The notes beneath the pieces were generated by a model. The model made no database searches. It had not been told where the DNA came from and saw only the letters and a list, made by a program, of their open reading frames with translations. A stretch of 64,000 nucleotides of DNA, from positions 310,001 to 374,000 of the forward strand of contig NZ_JAEIOI010000001.1 of NCBI RefSeq assembly GCF_021375795.1. Direction: 5' to 3'. Origin of the DNA: Pseudomonas anguilliseptica (GTDB lineage: Bacteria; Pseudomonadota; Gammaproteobacteria; Pseudomonadales; Pseudomonadaceae). Each line of letters opens with the position of its first letter. Positions within the stretch are counted from its first letter, which is position 1. Made by a program: the position numbers and the translations under genes. Shown piece after piece: positions 27,015 to 39,100 of this stretch.

Positions 27015-28130
27015 TCAGGGTGTGCTGGCGGCGGGGCGATCCAGGGCCTGGCTGTCCTGCGGTAGCCAGGCCAGGGCGACTTCTTGCTTGGCGCTGAGTT
27101 GCGGGGCGCTGCTGTCGTTCATGTTCTTGACCACCAACTCGGTGCCGCCGGCGGTTTCGAAGTGGTAGCGGATGTATTCGCCAACGTAATGCCGGGTGAC
27201 GAAGCGCGCCATGACCTGATTGCCGGCGCTGCCGAGGCGGTCGGTGAAGCTGAGTTTTTCCGGGCGGATCGACACTGTGGTGGGTTGGCCGATTTCGGTG
27301 CAGTTGGCTTTCAGGGTGCTGACCAGGCCGCCGTCATCCAGGCGTACCTGTACGTTGTCGGCCCCGACGCTTTCGATCACGCCCTTGAGCTTGTTGCTCT
27401 CGCCAATAAAGTCGGCGACGAACAGGTTGGCCGGGCGCTCGTAGAGCACGTGGGGCGGCGCGCACTGCTGGACGATGCCGTTGTTGAACACGGCAATACG
27501 GTCGCTCATGGTCAGCGCTTCGGTCTGGTCGTGGGTCACGTAGATCACGGTGAAGCCAAGTTGCTCGTGCAGGCGCTTGATCTCGAACTGCATCTGCTCG
27601 CGCAGTTTCTTGTCCAGCGCGCCGAGGGGTTCGTCCATCAGCACGATGTCCGGGGCAAAGATCAGCGCACGGGCCAGAGCCACGCGCTGACGCTGGCCGC
27701 CGGAGAGTTGGCCAGGGAAGCGGTTGCCGAAATCCAGCAGCTCGACCAGCGACAGGTACTCATCAACCTTGGCGCGAATCACGTCCTTGGGTTGCTTGCG
27801 GATTTTCAGTGGGTAGGCGAGGTTTTCGCGCAGGGTCATGTGCGGGAACAGCGCGTACTGCTGGAACACCATGCCGATATTGCGCTGGTAGGGGGCGATG
27901 CTGGTGACCGAGCGACCGTTGATCAGGATTTCGCCGCTGGTCACGTCCTCGAACCCGGCGAGCATCATCAGGCAGGTGGTTTTACCCGAGCCGGAGGGGC
28001 CGAGCAGGGTGATAAATTCGCCCTTGGCCACATCCAGGTTGAAGTCCTTGACCACCAGATGCTTGTGGTCGTAGGTCTTCTTGACGTTGGTGAATTGCAG
28101 GAATGCTTTATCCCCAGCCTGGTCAGCCAT
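27015..28130 (-). CDS. Polyamine-type ABC transporter ATP-binding protein (PotA-like)
   Basis: This 371-residue protein has Walker A GPSGSGKTT at 44-52, Q-loop VFQQYALFPHMT, signature LSGGQRQRVALARAL, and Walker B IVLMDEPLGALD. A C-terminal TOBE/OB domain (~250-350) is typical of PotA/MalK types. ATG 28130 follows a purine-rich GGGGAGG. The frame extends to 28184, but that part lacks family similarity. It is the first gene of the importer operon, followed 36 bases later by the binding-protein gene. Confidence 0.9.
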   Translation of the reverse strand: MADQAGDKAFLQFTNVKKTYDHKHLVVKDFNLDVAKGEFITLLGPSGSGKTTCLMMLAGFEDVTSGEILINGRSVTSIAPYQRNIGMVFQQYALFPHMTLRENLAYPLKIRKQPKDVIRAKVDEYLSLVELLDFGNRFPGQLSGGQRQRVALARALIFAPDIVLMDEPLGALDKKLREQMQFEIKRLHEQLGFTVIYVTHDQTEALTMSDRIAVFNNGIVQQCAPPHVLYERPANLFVADFIGESNKLKGVIESVGADNVQVRLDDGGLVSTLKANCTEIGQPTTVSIRPEKLSFTDRLGSAGNQVMARFVTRHYVGEYIRYHFETAGGTELVVKNMNDSSAPQLSAKQEVALAWLPQDSQALDRPAASTP

Positions 28131-28357
28131 ACCCCTCCCCGATTGTGCTCTGAACAGCCAGCCGCTTGTGGCCGTTGGCTGCATGCTTGGATCCGCAAGC
28201 CCGTCGTCTGTGGTAACGGGTACTTGTTTGAATGATCAAATTACGCAAGCACTGTGCCAGTGGACACCGCTGTGTTGCGATGGCGTGGTTACTGGGGGGT
28301 AAGCCTAGCCCAGGCGCGGGGTTGCGCCAGGCGGTGTGGGGAGTGGTAACAAGGCGG

Positions 28358-28397
28358 GAGAGAAAGAAGCACCTGCTGAGCTGCACTCAGCAGGTGC
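28358..28397 (-). terminator. Rho-independent terminator after rlmI
   Basis: Arms GCACCTGCTGAG (28369-28380) and CTCAGCAGGTGC (28386-28397) surround a 5-base loop. On the minus strand a pyrimidine-rich TTCTTTCTCT follows. It lies 8 bases past the rlmI stop. Confidence 0.8.
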
Positions 28398-28404
28398 GTA
28401 CTGT

Positions 28405-29601
28405 TCAACTGCTGGGCAGCAGGCGTACGGTCAGGCTCTTGATATAGCGGGTCTCGTTGATGGCTGGATGCACCGGATGATCCGGGCCCTGGGCGCCACG
28501 TTCGAGCAGCTGGATATTGCGATCCAGATGGCGCGCGCTGGTCAGCAGGATGTTCTGCAGGTTGTCTTCTTCCAGGTGCATGGAGCAACTGGCACTGACC
28601 AGGATGCCGTCTTTGTTGAGCAGGCGCATGGCTTGTTCGTTGAGGCGACGGTAGGCGCCTTCACCGTTCTTCTGGTCTTTCTTGCGTTTGATGAAGGCGG
28701 GTGGGTCGGCGATGATCACGTCGAAGCGTTCTTCGGCGGATTTCAGCTGTTTCAGCGCTTCAAACACATCGCCTTCGACGCAGGCGACCTGGTCGGTCAA
28801 ACCGTTCAGTGCAGCGTTGCGTTCCACACCGTCGAGGGCAAAGCCGGAAGCGTCCACGCACATCACGTCGCTGGCGCCGAAGGCTGCCGCCTGCACGCCC
28901 CAGCCGCCGATGTAGCTGAACAGATCGAGAACGCGCTTGCCCTTAACGTAGGGCGCCAGGCGCGCGCGGTTCATGCGGTGGTCGTAGAACCAGCCGGTCT
29001 TCTGCCCCTCGATCACCGGTGCTTCAAATTTAACGCCGTTCTCTTCCAGGGCCACCCATTCCGGTACTACGCCGAAGGCGGTGTCGACATAGCGCTCCAG
29101 GCCTTCGGCATCACGGGCGGCGGAGTCGTTCTTGAACAGGACGCCGCTGGGTTTGCACACCTGGATCAGCGCAGCCAGCACGTCATCCTTGTGGCGTTCC
29201 ATGGTGGCGGAGGCCAGTTGCACCACCAGAATGTCGAAGAAACGGTCAACCACCAGCCCCGGCAGCAGGTCGGAGTCGCCGTACACCAAGCGGTAGCAAG
29301 GCTTGTCGAACAGCCGCTCACGCAGGCTCAGGCAGACGTTGAGGCGGTGCACCAGCAGAGACTTGTCCAGCACGTGCTTGACGTCACGCGACAGCAGGCG
29401 CGCGCAGATCAGGTTGTTCGGGCTCATCGCGACGATGCCCAGCGGTTTGCCGCCTGCCGCTTCGAGGACCGCCTGGTCGCCTGCGGCAAAACCGCTCAGC
29501 GGCGTGGCGGTGACGTCGATTTCGTTGCTGTAGACCCACAGGTGGCCGGCGCGCAGGCGTCGATCGGCGTTGGCTTTCAGGCGCAGGCTGGGCAGGGACA
29601 T
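28405..29601 (-). CDS. rlmI: 23S rRNA (cytosine-1962-C5)-methyltransferase RlmI
   Basis: This 398-residue protein has an N-terminal PUA domain (RLRAGHLWVYSNEID) and a C-terminal Rossmann methyltransferase domain. SAM-binding LDLFSYIGGWGVQAA, the DPPAF motif and the catalytic-cysteine region SASCSMHLEEDN identify the RlmI/RlmK-type rRNA cytosine-5 methyltransferases. It should modify C1962 of 23S rRNA. It is single, ends at its own terminator, and is divergent from the HDOD gene. Confidence 0.92.
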   Translation of the reverse strand: MSLPSLRLKANADRRLRAGHLWVYSNEIDVTATPLSGFAAGDQAVLEAAGGKPLGIVAMSPNNLICARLLSRDVKHVLDKSLLVHRLNVCLSLRERLFDKPCYRLVYGDSDLLPGLVVDRFFDILVVQLASATMERHKDDVLAALIQVCKPSGVLFKNDSAARDAEGLERYVDTAFGVVPEWVALEENGVKFEAPVIEGQKTGWFYDHRMNRARLAPYVKGKRVLDLFSYIGGWGVQAAAFGASDVMCVDASGFALDGVERNAALNGLTDQVACVEGDVFEALKQLKSAEERFDVIIADPPAFIKRKKDQKNGEGAYRRLNEQAMRLLNKDGILVSASCSMHLEEDNLQNILLTSARHLDRNIQLLERGAQGPDHPVHPAINETRYIKSLTVRLLPSS

Positions 29602-29733
29602 GCTGGGGGACTCCGAAAAAAGAGCGGAATTATAGCGGTTTCATAAAGCGCGCGTCGGTTACAAAAGTCGCCTGTGGAAGTTTTGCGGCTTTAGCTAGAC
29701 TGTGTCACACCTCACACTCCGGTTGTGCCTGTC

Positions 29734-30600
29734 ATGCCTCAAGAGCTTTCCGCCGAATATATCCAGCAGGTGCTGCAAGGCATCAGCGTGCCGCCGCAGC
29801 CGCAGATCATGGTGGATTTGCAGATGGAACAGGTGATGCCCAGCCCAGACCTGCGCGCCATCGCCAAGCTGATCAGCCAGGATCCGGGGTTGTCAGGTGC
29901 GTTGTTGAAACTGGTGAATTCGCCGTTCTTCGGCCTGACCAATCGCATCGCCTCGATTCAGCAGGCGGTCAACCTGCTGGGCTGCAATACGGTAATCAAC
30001 CTGATCAACGCGCAGTCGATCCGTGGCGAGCTGACTGACGAAGCCATCGTTACCCTCAACCGCTTCTGGGACACCGCCCAGGATGTGGCGATGACCTGCC
30101 TGACTCTGGCCAAGCGCATCGGCTATCACTCACCGGACGAGGCCTACACCCTCGGTTTGTTTCACAATTGTGGCATCCCGCTGATGCTCAAGCGCTTCCC
30201 CAATTACATGACGGTGCTGGAAGAGGCCTATGCCAGTGCTACTGATGAACGCCGGATAGTGGATACCGAGAACCGTCTGCTCAACACCAACCATGCTGTG
30301 GTCGGTTATTTCACTGCCAAGTCATGGAACCTGCCGTTGCACCTGTGCGAAGCCATCGCCAGTCACCACAACGCGCTGGCGATCTTCACCGAAGACTCCA
30401 GCCGCGATGCGCAGCTGAAAACCCTGTTGGCGATCCTCAAGATGGCCGAGCACATTTGCGCCAGTCACCGGGTTTTGGGTAACCAGTCCGATGATTTTGA
30501 ATGGCAGAGCATCGAGCAGATGGTGCTTGAGTATGTCGGGCTCTCGGAGTACGACTTCGAGAACCTGCGCGAGAGTATCCGCGACATGGGCGCAAACTAG
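29734..30600 (+). CDS. HDOD domain signalling protein
   Basis: This 288-residue protein is almost wholly an HDOD domain, a metal-site-degenerate HD-related output module. Typical segments are KLISQDPGLSGALLKLVNSPFFG near residue 46 and the SIQQAVNLLG helix. The LGLFHNCGIPLML segment stands where the HD motif would be. HDOD proteins act in Pseudomonas and Xanthomonas in motility and cyclic di-GMP signalling. No fused sensor or EAL/GGDEF domain is present. ATG 29734 is taken; GTG 29725 is an alternative. Confidence 0.87.
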   Translation: MPQELSAEYIQQVLQGISVPPQPQIMVDLQMEQVMPSPDLRAIAKLISQDPGLSGALLKLVNSPFFGLTNRIASIQQAVNLLGCNTVINLINAQSIRGELTDEAIVTLNRFWDTAQDVAMTCLTLAKRIGYHSPDEAYTLGLFHNCGIPLMLKRFPNYMTVLEEAYASATDERRIVDTENRLLNTNHAVVGYFTAKSWNLPLHLCEAIASHHNALAIFTEDSSRDAQLKTLLAILKMAEHICASHRVLGNQSDDFEWQSIEQMVLEYVGLSEYDFENLRESIRDMGAN

Positions 30601-30679
30601 CCCAGGCTGCCTGTCTCGTCGCTTGTGTGCATTCCTGCTAAGGTGAGCGCCCGATTTTCGGCTCACCTGACGACCTGCC

Positions 30680-31492
30680 ATGCCAGAACTTCCAGAAGTA
30701 GAAACCACTCGCCGCGGCATCGCGCCCTACCTTGAGGGCCAGCGCGTCAGTCGGGTTGTCGTGCGTGAACGGCGCCTGCGCTGGCCGATTCCCGAGGACC
30801 TGGATATCCAGTTGTCGGGGCAGCGCATCGAGGGCGTTGAGCGACGTGCCAAATACCTGTTGATCAAGGCTGAAACCGGCACGCTGATCAGCCATCTGGG
30901 AATGTCCGGCAGCCTGCGTCTGGTCGAGTGCGGCCTGCCGGCGGCCAAGCATGAGCACGTGGATATCGAACTGGAATCCGGTCTGGCCCTGCGCTACACC
31001 GATCCACGGCGCTTCGGTGCGCTGCTCTGGAGCCGTGAGCCGCTGGAGCATGTGCTGCTCAGTAAGCTAGGCCCAGAGCCTCTGACCGATCTGTTCGATG
31101 GCGAACGGCTGTTTCAGCTGTCCCGTGGTCGCGCCATGGCGGTCAAACCGTTCATCATGGATAACGCGGTGGTGGTGGGCGTGGGCAACATCTACGCCAG
31201 CGAAGCGCTGTTTGCCGCCGGTATCGACCCGCGCCGTGAAGCCGGTTCGGTATCGCGGGCGCGTTATCTAAAATTGGCGGATGAAATCAAGCGCATCCTC
31301 GCCTATGCCATCGAGCGTGGTGGCACCACGTTGCGCGACTTTGTCGGCGGCGATGGTCAGCCGGGGTATTTCCAGCAGGAGCTGTTCGTCTACGGGCGCG
31401 GCGGTGAGTTCTGCAAGAACTGCGGCAGCACCCTGCGCGAGGTCAAACTGGGCCAGCGTGCCAGTGTTTATTGTCCGCGCTGCCAACGCTAG
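30680..31492 (+). CDS. mutM: Formamidopyrimidine-DNA glycosylase
   Basis: MutM excises 8-oxoguanine and formamidopyrimidines and nicks the abasic site. The product is 270 residues. The N-terminus [13 protein letters not shown] exposes the catalytic Pro2 and Glu3. The helix-two-turn-helix block is intact ([20 protein letters not shown]). A C-terminal zinc finger (CKNCG and CPRCQR) binds DNA. It stands between the HDOD gene and the acyltransferase gene on the same strand. Confidence 0.97.
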   Translation: MPELPEVETTRRGIAPYLEGQRVSRVVVRERRLRWPIPEDLDIQLSGQRIEGVERRAKYLLIKAETGTLISHLGMSGSLRLVECGLPAAKHEHVDIELESGLALRYTDPRRFGALLWSREPLEHVLLSKLGPEPLTDLFDGERLFQLSRGRAMAVKPFIMDNAVVVGVGNIYASEALFAAGIDPRREAGSVSRARYLKLADEIKRILAYAIERGGTTLRDFVGGDGQPGYFQQELFVYGRGGEFCKNCGSTLREVKLGQRASVYCPRCQR

Positions 31493-31574
31493 GGTTGTTG
31501 CGCCGGGCTAGAGTCGCACCGGTAACCAGCTGCGAAACGGATTACACAACAATAAGAAACACCGAGGTTTATTG

Positions 31575-32153
31575 ATGTCCGGTAACTATCTGCCCCGTAA
31601 CCCGTTGGCTGAGTGGGTCGGTCGTGTGGCGCTGAAACTGATGGGTTGGCGTATCGAAGGCGAACTGCCGAAGCTCGACAAGTTTGTGGTGATTGGGGCG
31701 CACCACACCTCCAACTGGGATTTCGTGATTTTTATCGCGGTGAAGTTCGTTTTGCGCCTCAATGCCCGCTGGTTCGGCAAGCACACCATCTTCCGCTGGC
31801 CGTTCGGTGCTCTGATGCGCCTGTGGGGCGGTATCGCCATCCGCCGTGAACGCCAGGGCAATACTGTCGAGCAGGCAGTACGGGCCTTTGCCGAGCATCA
31901 GCAATTTATGCTGATCCTCTCGCCCGAAGGCACGCGTAAGAAGGTCGAGCGCTGGAAGATGGGTTTCTATCATATTGCCCTCGGCGCCGGCGTACCGATT
32001 GTGCTGGGAGCGCTGGACTATCAGAATCGCCGGGTTTTTATCGGCCCGACCTTTGTACCGACGGGAGATGAAGCGGCCGATATCAAGGCAATTCTGGCGT
32101 TTTACCGCCCCTTCATTCCGAAAAAACCTGAATATGCCTTTTATGGCGATTGA
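31575..32153 (+). CDS. Lysophospholipid acyltransferase family protein (PlsC-like)
   Basis: This short 192-residue protein belongs to the glycerolipid acyltransferase fold. The catalytic HX4D motif is His44-Asp49 in HHTSNWD. The second conserved block is SPEGTRKKVERWKMGFYHIA. CGAGG precedes ATG 31575. The shortness and lack of a clear N-terminal membrane anchor distinguish it from the main PlsC. It may acylate a lysophospholipid or another alcohol. Substrate is not deducible. Confidence 0.83.
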   Translation: MSGNYLPRNPLAEWVGRVALKLMGWRIEGELPKLDKFVVIGAHHTSNWDFVIFIAVKFVLRLNARWFGKHTIFRWPFGALMRLWGGIAIRRERQGNTVEQAVRAFAEHQQFMLILSPEGTRKKVERWKMGFYHIALGAGVPIVLGALDYQNRRVFIGPTFVPTGDEAADIKAILAFYRPFIPKKPEYAFYGD

Positions 32154-32164
32154 CGGCCATCACG

Positions 32165-32192
32165 CTGACAATTGCCAATGCGCTGTTATAGT
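32165..32192 (+). promoter_or_regulatory. Candidate sigma-70 promoter for the small secreted-protein gene
   Basis: CTGACA (32165-32170) and TATAGT (32187-32192) are 16 bases apart. They lie 38 bases before ATG 32230, right after the acyltransferase stop. Both hexamers are close to consensus. Confidence 0.5.
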
Positions 32193-32229
32193 TAGTTCCA
32201 CCGCCTCCTAATAGCTGAAGGATCGCCCC

Positions 32230-32568
32230 ATGAAATTGTTCCGCTCCACCGCTGCTGCTCTGGCGCTGACCACTGGCTTGCTGGCCCTGCCAGCTCACGC
32301 TGACGTGGCGCAGCAGAACACTAGCGGCGACCCGATGTATACCACTGAATACCCAGCAGCATTTTCCATGGTTGGCGATCTACTGATTGCCCGTCCGCTG
32401 CTGATCGCGGCTACGGCTATTGGGGCGGGTGTGTTTGTTGTCACGCTGCCATTCTCAGCGGCGGGCGGCAATATCGCTGATGCTGGAAAAGCACTTGTTT
32501 TGGAGCCAGGCGAAGCTGCTTTTGTACGTTGCCTGGGTTGTACCACCAGCGGTTACAAGAAAGACTGA
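32230..32568 (+). CDS. Small secreted/membrane-associated hypothetical protein
   Basis: This 112-residue product has a clear signal peptide, predicted to be cleaved after Ala24 (LPAHA then DVA). One further hydrophobic segment (about 50-70) follows. The short C-terminal tail contains CLGC, a CxxC pair, near residue 100. AAGGA lies before the ATG, and both a promoter and a hairpin flank it, so it is a self-contained gene. Similar proteins occur in Pseudomonas without assigned function. The cysteine pair could bind metal or form a disulfide. Confidence 0.72.
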   Translation: MKLFRSTAAALALTTGLLALPAHADVAQQNTSGDPMYTTEYPAAFSMVGDLLIARPLLIAATAIGAGVFVVTLPFSAAGGNIADAGKALVLEPGEAAFVRCLGCTTSGYKKD

Positions 32569-32586
32569 TTCGGTTTTTCTGCCGCC

Positions 32587-32624
32587 AAACGGCCTCTCGT
32601 CTCTGACAGAGCGAGAGGCCGTTT
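32587..32624. terminator. Hairpin between the secreted-protein gene and ggt
   Basis: Thirteen-base arms AAACGGCCTCTCG (32587-32599) and CGAGAGGCCGTTT (32612-32624) surround a 12-base loop. It lies between convergent genes. The A/T ends are short, so termination strength is uncertain. Confidence 0.7.
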
Positions 32625-32680
32625 GCATTTCAGCGGAGTCAAAAAAGGCCAGTAATTGAGGCCTCCGATGTGTCGCTGTG

Positions 32681-34665
<1,985 letters not shown>

Positions 34666-34742
34666 CTAGATGTGTACATAAAACGGTAGGGCAAATTGTG
34701 CCGCATCGAGGCCGCGCATGCACGCGGCCGTGCGGTAATGGC

Positions 34743-35285
<543 letters not shown>

Positions 35286-35307
35286 TCAGGTGCCATCGAT
35301 CCGCGCG

Positions 35308-35335
35308 ATTCACGGGCCGACAAGGGCCCGTGAAT
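35308..35335 (-). terminator. Hairpin downstream of the GMC oxidoreductase gene
   Basis: Eleven-base arms ATTCACGGGCC (35308-35318) and GGCCCGTGAAT (35325-35335) surround a 6-base loop. It lies 10 bases after the oxidoreductase stop and before coaD. No T run follows on the minus strand, so it is a weak terminator or a 3' stabiliser. Confidence 0.6.
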
Positions 35336-35344
35336 ACCTCGCTA

Positions 35345-36940
35345 TCAGGCGGTCTTGAGGCGCTCGGCGAGTTTGCTCGCGAGTTTGGCGGTTAGCCCAT
35401 AGATCGACAGCTGCGGGTTGGCGCCGATGCTGGTGGGGAACAGCGAGCCGTCATGGATCGACAGGTTGCTCAGCTGGTGGTGGCGACCCAGGCTGTCGGT
35501 GACGGCCTGCTGCGGGTCCTCACCCATGGCGCAGCCGCCCATCACGTGGGCACTACCCAGGCGGGTGCGGTACAGCTCCAGGCTGAGGTTATCGATCAGG
35601 CTCTTGGCCTCAGCCAGGGTTTTCACGTAACCGGCGTCAGCATGCAGCGGCAGCACCGCCTTGGCCCCGGCGGCAAACTGGATCTCGGCCATGGTGTGGA
35701 AGGCACGACGCACGCCGTCCCAGGTGTAGTCGGTCATCTGGTAGTCGAGCACGGGGCTGCCGTCGCCGCGCAGCTCCACACGGCCTTCGGCGCTCTCCGG
35801 GTGAAAGCCGTCGCGCAGCAGGGCAAGCATCACGTTGGTGTTGGGTAGCTGTTCCATGCGCATGGCATTGTCGATGCCGAAGCGGCCGAGCAGGGTGGCA
35901 GTAAGCGCCGGTTGCAGCGGCGGTACTTCGAGCTTGTAGGAGAGGCGCCCAGTGGTGCCGTCGTCCCATTGGAAATGGTCGGAGTAGATCGACTGCGGTG
36001 CGCCGTAGAACGGGTTGATCACCTGCTCGAACAGGGCGGCGGAGAAGTTCACCAGGTGCAGGAAGGTGCGTTTGCCGGTGCGTTGATGTGGATCCGGTGC
36101 ATTCGAGCGCAGGAGAATCCCCGGCGTGTTGATGCCGCCGCCGGAGAGGACGTAATGCTTGGTCTTGACCGTGATCTTGCGGCCAGTGGGCGCAACGCTG
36201 CGCTCATCCATGCCGAAGCATTCGATGCCCGTGACCTTGTCGCCGTCGATCAGCAGACGCTCGGCGCGGGCCAAGTAGAGCAACTCGCCGCCTTTATCCA
36301 GGGTGGCCGGAATGGTGGTGACCAGCATCGACTGTTTGGCATTGGTCGGGCAGCCCATGCCGCAGTAACCGAGGTTCCAGCAGCCGCGCACGTTGCGCGG
36401 TATGACTTTCCACTCATAGCCGAGCTTTTCGCAGCCGCTGCTGATCACCGCGTTGTTGGCGTTCGGCGGTACGGCCCAGGGCGCGACACCGAGGCGCTGC
36501 TCCATCTGTTCGAACCAGGGCGCCATTTCGTCGGGGCTGTGGCCTTTGACGCCATGCTCCTTGGCCCAGTGCTCCAGGGTTGGGGCGGGAGTGCGAAAGC
36601 TCGAGGTCCAGTTGATCAGCGTGGTGCCGCCCACGGCGCGGCCTTGCATGATGGTGATGGCGCCATCCTTGCTCATGCGGCCGATGCCTTCCTGGTAGAG
36701 GCTGGCGTAGGCCTTGTCTTCGAGCATCTTGAAGTCGTCGCTGGTCTTCAGCGGGCCTTCCTCGATCAGCAGCACCTTGAAACCGGCGGCGCTGAGAATC
36801 TCCGCCGTGGTGCCACCACCAGCGCCGCTGCCGACGATGGCCACGTCGGCTTCCAGGGTCAGGTCGCTGTCCAGGCGTGAGCCGTTGTAAGTCTTCCAGC
36901 CACGGGCCAGGCCTTCTTTGAAACTGTCGGGTACAGGCAT
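35345..36940 (-). CDS. GMC family FAD-dependent alcohol oxidoreductase
   Basis: This 531-residue flavoprotein begins its FAD-binding fold at residue ~33 with VAIVGSGAGGGTTAEILSAAG. The GMC block GRAVGGTTLINWTSSFRTP is near residue 100, and the C-terminal SIGANPQLSIYGLTAKLA closes the FAD site. A cysteine-containing NLGYCGMGCPTNAKQ segment resembles long-chain alcohol oxidases. It has no signal peptide. The next upstream gene encodes a Tat-signal protein of the small-subunit type, so the enzyme may be exported with it. An alcohol substrate is likely given the neighbouring aldehyde dehydrogenase. Confidence 0.87.
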   Translation of the reverse strand: MPVPDSFKEGLARGWKTYNGSRLDSDLTLEADVAIVGSGAGGGTTAEILSAAGFKVLLIEEGPLKTSDDFKMLEDKAYASLYQEGIGRMSKDGAITIMQGRAVGGTTLINWTSSFRTPAPTLEHWAKEHGVKGHSPDEMAPWFEQMEQRLGVAPWAVPPNANNAVISSGCEKLGYEWKVIPRNVRGCWNLGYCGMGCPTNAKQSMLVTTIPATLDKGGELLYLARAERLLIDGDKVTGIECFGMDERSVAPTGRKITVKTKHYVLSGGGINTPGILLRSNAPDPHQRTGKRTFLHLVNFSAALFEQVINPFYGAPQSIYSDHFQWDDGTTGRLSYKLEVPPLQPALTATLLGRFGIDNAMRMEQLPNTNVMLALLRDGFHPESAEGRVELRGDGSPVLDYQMTDYTWDGVRRAFHTMAEIQFAAGAKAVLPLHADAGYVKTLAEAKSLIDNLSLELYRTRLGSAHVMGGCAMGEDPQQAVTDSLGRHHQLSNLSIHDGSLFPTSIGANPQLSIYGLTAKLASKLAERLKTA

Positions 36941-36983
36941 TTAGGGTGCTCTCAGGCGAATTCTTATTAGAGATGATGCAAGG

Positions 36984-37529
36984 TCAGACTGTAGGTGGCC
37001 CGGGGTAGCCGCAGTGTGCCCACGACTCGGCTCGGCTGTACCAGCTCATCATCACCAGTTGCAGCAGCGAGGCGTGGCCCATCTTAAGTAGGCCGATCGA
37101 GCTGTTCTGCCAGCGTTCGAGAAACGCCTGCACATCGGTCGGCGACGCATTTTCCCAGCTGCCCCAGACGCCGGTCAGCGGGCCACGGGTGATCGGCAGG
37201 GCCAGCACGTCAAACAGCTGCACGGTGAGCTTGAGCATCTCCGGCGACAGGTGGTTGAGGCTGTAATCAAGACTGGCGATGGTGCCGCTAACGGCCTGGG
37301 ACATCTGCGCCGGGGTCACCGCTCCGGCGAGCATCACCGGGATCAGCGCCTGGAGAAACGCCAGGTCAGTTTCGCGAATCACGGCAAAGCCAGCTTTCGG
37401 TGTACTGGCCGAACAGCCGCTGAGGGTAGCCGTCAGCCCTGCCGTGCCGAGCAGCGCGGTGCCGAGCAGGCCGACCTTGAGCAGGCTGCGCCGTGACAGG
37501 GCCGGCGCGTCAAACGTGGTGTTGTGCAT
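36984..37529 (-). CDS. Tat-signal lipoprotein, putative small subunit of the GMC oxidoreductase
   Basis: This 181-residue protein has a twin-arginine motif SRRSLLKVG at residues 12-20, a hydrophobic stretch, and a lipobox-like LSGC with Cys39. It therefore looks like a Tat-exported lipoprotein. The mature part (FAVIRETDLAFLQALIPVML) resembles gluconate 2-dehydrogenase subunit 3-like proteins, which accompany GMC catalytic subunits. It lies 43 bases upstream of the GMC gene on the same strand. The pairing suggests it carries or anchors the flavoenzyme. This is inference from architecture. Confidence 0.72.
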   Translation of the reverse strand: MHNTTFDAPALSRRSLLKVGLLGTALLGTAGLTATLSGCSASTPKAGFAVIRETDLAFLQALIPVMLAGAVTPAQMSQAVSGTIASLDYSLNHLSPEMLKLTVQLFDVLALPITRGPLTGVWGSWENASPTDVQAFLERWQNSSIGLLKMGHASLLQLVMMSWYSRAESWAHCGYPGPPTV

Positions 37530-37583
37530 TTATTGTTATCACCGGATCAGGCCGTTGCCCTGGCAAGCCAGGGCAGGGTGGGG

Positions 37584-39026
37584 TTAGCGAACGAACAGCT
37601 TGTACACCAGCTTTTGCAGGGCTTTGCCGTAAGGCGGGTAGATCATCTTGGCGGCGTTGAAGCGCTGCTTGATAAACACGCCCTTGGCCTTGCTGAAAGT
37701 CAGGAAGCCTTCATGACCGTGGTAATGCCCCATGCCGGACGGGCCAACGCCGCCGAACGGCATGTCGTCCTGGGCCACGTGCAGCAGGGTGTCGTTGAGG
37801 CACACGCCGCCGGAGTGGGTCTCGTGCAGCACGCGCTGCTGCTCGGTCTTGTCGTAGCCGAAGTAGTACAGCGCCAGCGGCCGGTCGCGCTCGTTGATAA
37901 AGACGAAGGCGTCTTCCAGCGTGTTGTAGGGGATGATCGGCAGCAGTGGGCCGAAGATCTCGTCCTGCATCACCTTCATCTCATCGCTCACGTTGAGCAG
38001 CACGGCATGCGGCATGCGCCGGCCCTGGGCCTGTGGGTACAGCGGGATAATGGTTGCGCCTTTGCTCTCGGCATCTTGCAGGTAGCCATTGAGGCGCTGC
38101 TGCTGACGCTCGTTGATGATTGCGGTGTAGTCCGGGTTGTCCGCCAGCGCCGGGTAGAAGCCCTGCACCGCATTGCGGTAAGCCTCGACAAAGCCGTCGA
38201 CGCGGTCTTTCGGTACCAGCACGTAATCCGGGGCGACGCAGGTCTGGCCGGCGTTCATGGTCTTACCGAAGGCGATACGTTCGGCGGCATCGCTCAGTGG
38301 TACGTCGGCACTGACAATGGCTGGTGACTTGCCACCCAGCTCCAGGGTTACCGGAGTCAGGTTGTCGGCAGCGGCGCGCATCACGTGCTTGCCGATGCTG
38401 GTGGCGCCGGTGAACAGCAGATGATCGAACGGCAGTTTGGAGAAGGCCATGCCGACTTCCGCCTCGCCGAGGGCCACGCTAACCAGGTCTTCCGGGAACA
38501 CCTTGGCCAGCAGCTCCTTGACCAGCTGCGAGGTGGCCGGCGTCGATTCGCTCATCTTGATCATCACCCGGTTGCCGGCCGACAGCGCGCCAACCAGTGG
38601 GCCGATGGCGAGGAACAGCGGGTAGTTCCACGGCACGATCACCCCGACCACACCCAGCGGTTGGTAGATGACCTTGGCCGAGGCCGGCATAAATTGCATA
38701 CCGACACTGCGCCGTGAAGGCTTCATCCATTTCTTGATGCGCTTGGTAGCGTAGTGGATGCCATGCAGGCTGGGCATCAGCTCGGCGAGCAGGGTTTCAT
38801 CGGCGCTGCGGTTGCTGAAATCCTGGGAGATGGCGCGAATTAGTGCCTCACGCTCGTTGCTGAGCAGGTCGCGCAGGGCGTTGAGCCACTGGATGCGCTG
38901 CTCGGCTGAGGGCATCGGGTTGGCCTTGAAAGCCTGGCGCTGCAGGGCAAAGCTTTGCTGCAACTGACTGAGTTGTTGTTGGCTCTGCTGCAGGCTTTGT
39001 TCAAGGTAAGCGACGTCGGCGACCAT
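37584..39026 (-). CDS. Coniferyl-aldehyde-dehydrogenase-type NAD(P) aldehyde dehydrogenase
   Basis: This 480-residue ALDH-superfamily enzyme oxidises an aldehyde to an acid. The catalytic glutamate is in LELGGKSPAIV and the catalytic cysteine in NAGQTCVAPDYVLVP. The short length and hydrophobic C-terminus are typical of class 3/coniferyl ALDHs, including fatty aldehyde dehydrogenases. ATG 39026 is chosen because GAGGAG lies 8 bases upstream. A sigma-70 promoter with a palindromic operator precedes it. It lies upstream of, and probably in operon with, the Tat protein and GMC enzyme. Confidence 0.9.
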   Translation of the reverse strand: MVADVAYLEQSLQQSQQQLSQLQQSFALQRQAFKANPMPSAEQRIQWLNALRDLLSNEREALIRAISQDFSNRSADETLLAELMPSLHGIHYATKRIKKWMKPSRRSVGMQFMPASAKVIYQPLGVVGVIVPWNYPLFLAIGPLVGALSAGNRVMIKMSESTPATSQLVKELLAKVFPEDLVSVALGEAEVGMAFSKLPFDHLLFTGATSIGKHVMRAAADNLTPVTLELGGKSPAIVSADVPLSDAAERIAFGKTMNAGQTCVAPDYVLVPKDRVDGFVEAYRNAVQGFYPALADNPDYTAIINERQQQRLNGYLQDAESKGATIIPLYPQAQGRRMPHAVLLNVSDEMKVMQDEIFGPLLPIIPYNTLEDAFVFINERDRPLALYYFGYDKTEQQRVLHETHSGGVCLNDTLLHVAQDDMPFGGVGPSGMGHYHGHEGFLTFSKAKGVFIKQRFNAAKMIYPPYGKALQKLVYKLFVR

Positions 39027-39100
39027 GTTATTGCTCCTCGGCATTCCAGCGGTGCAGTGCGTCAGATGGGCTGAGGTCGCTGCAGGAAAGGTGTGCTGGA

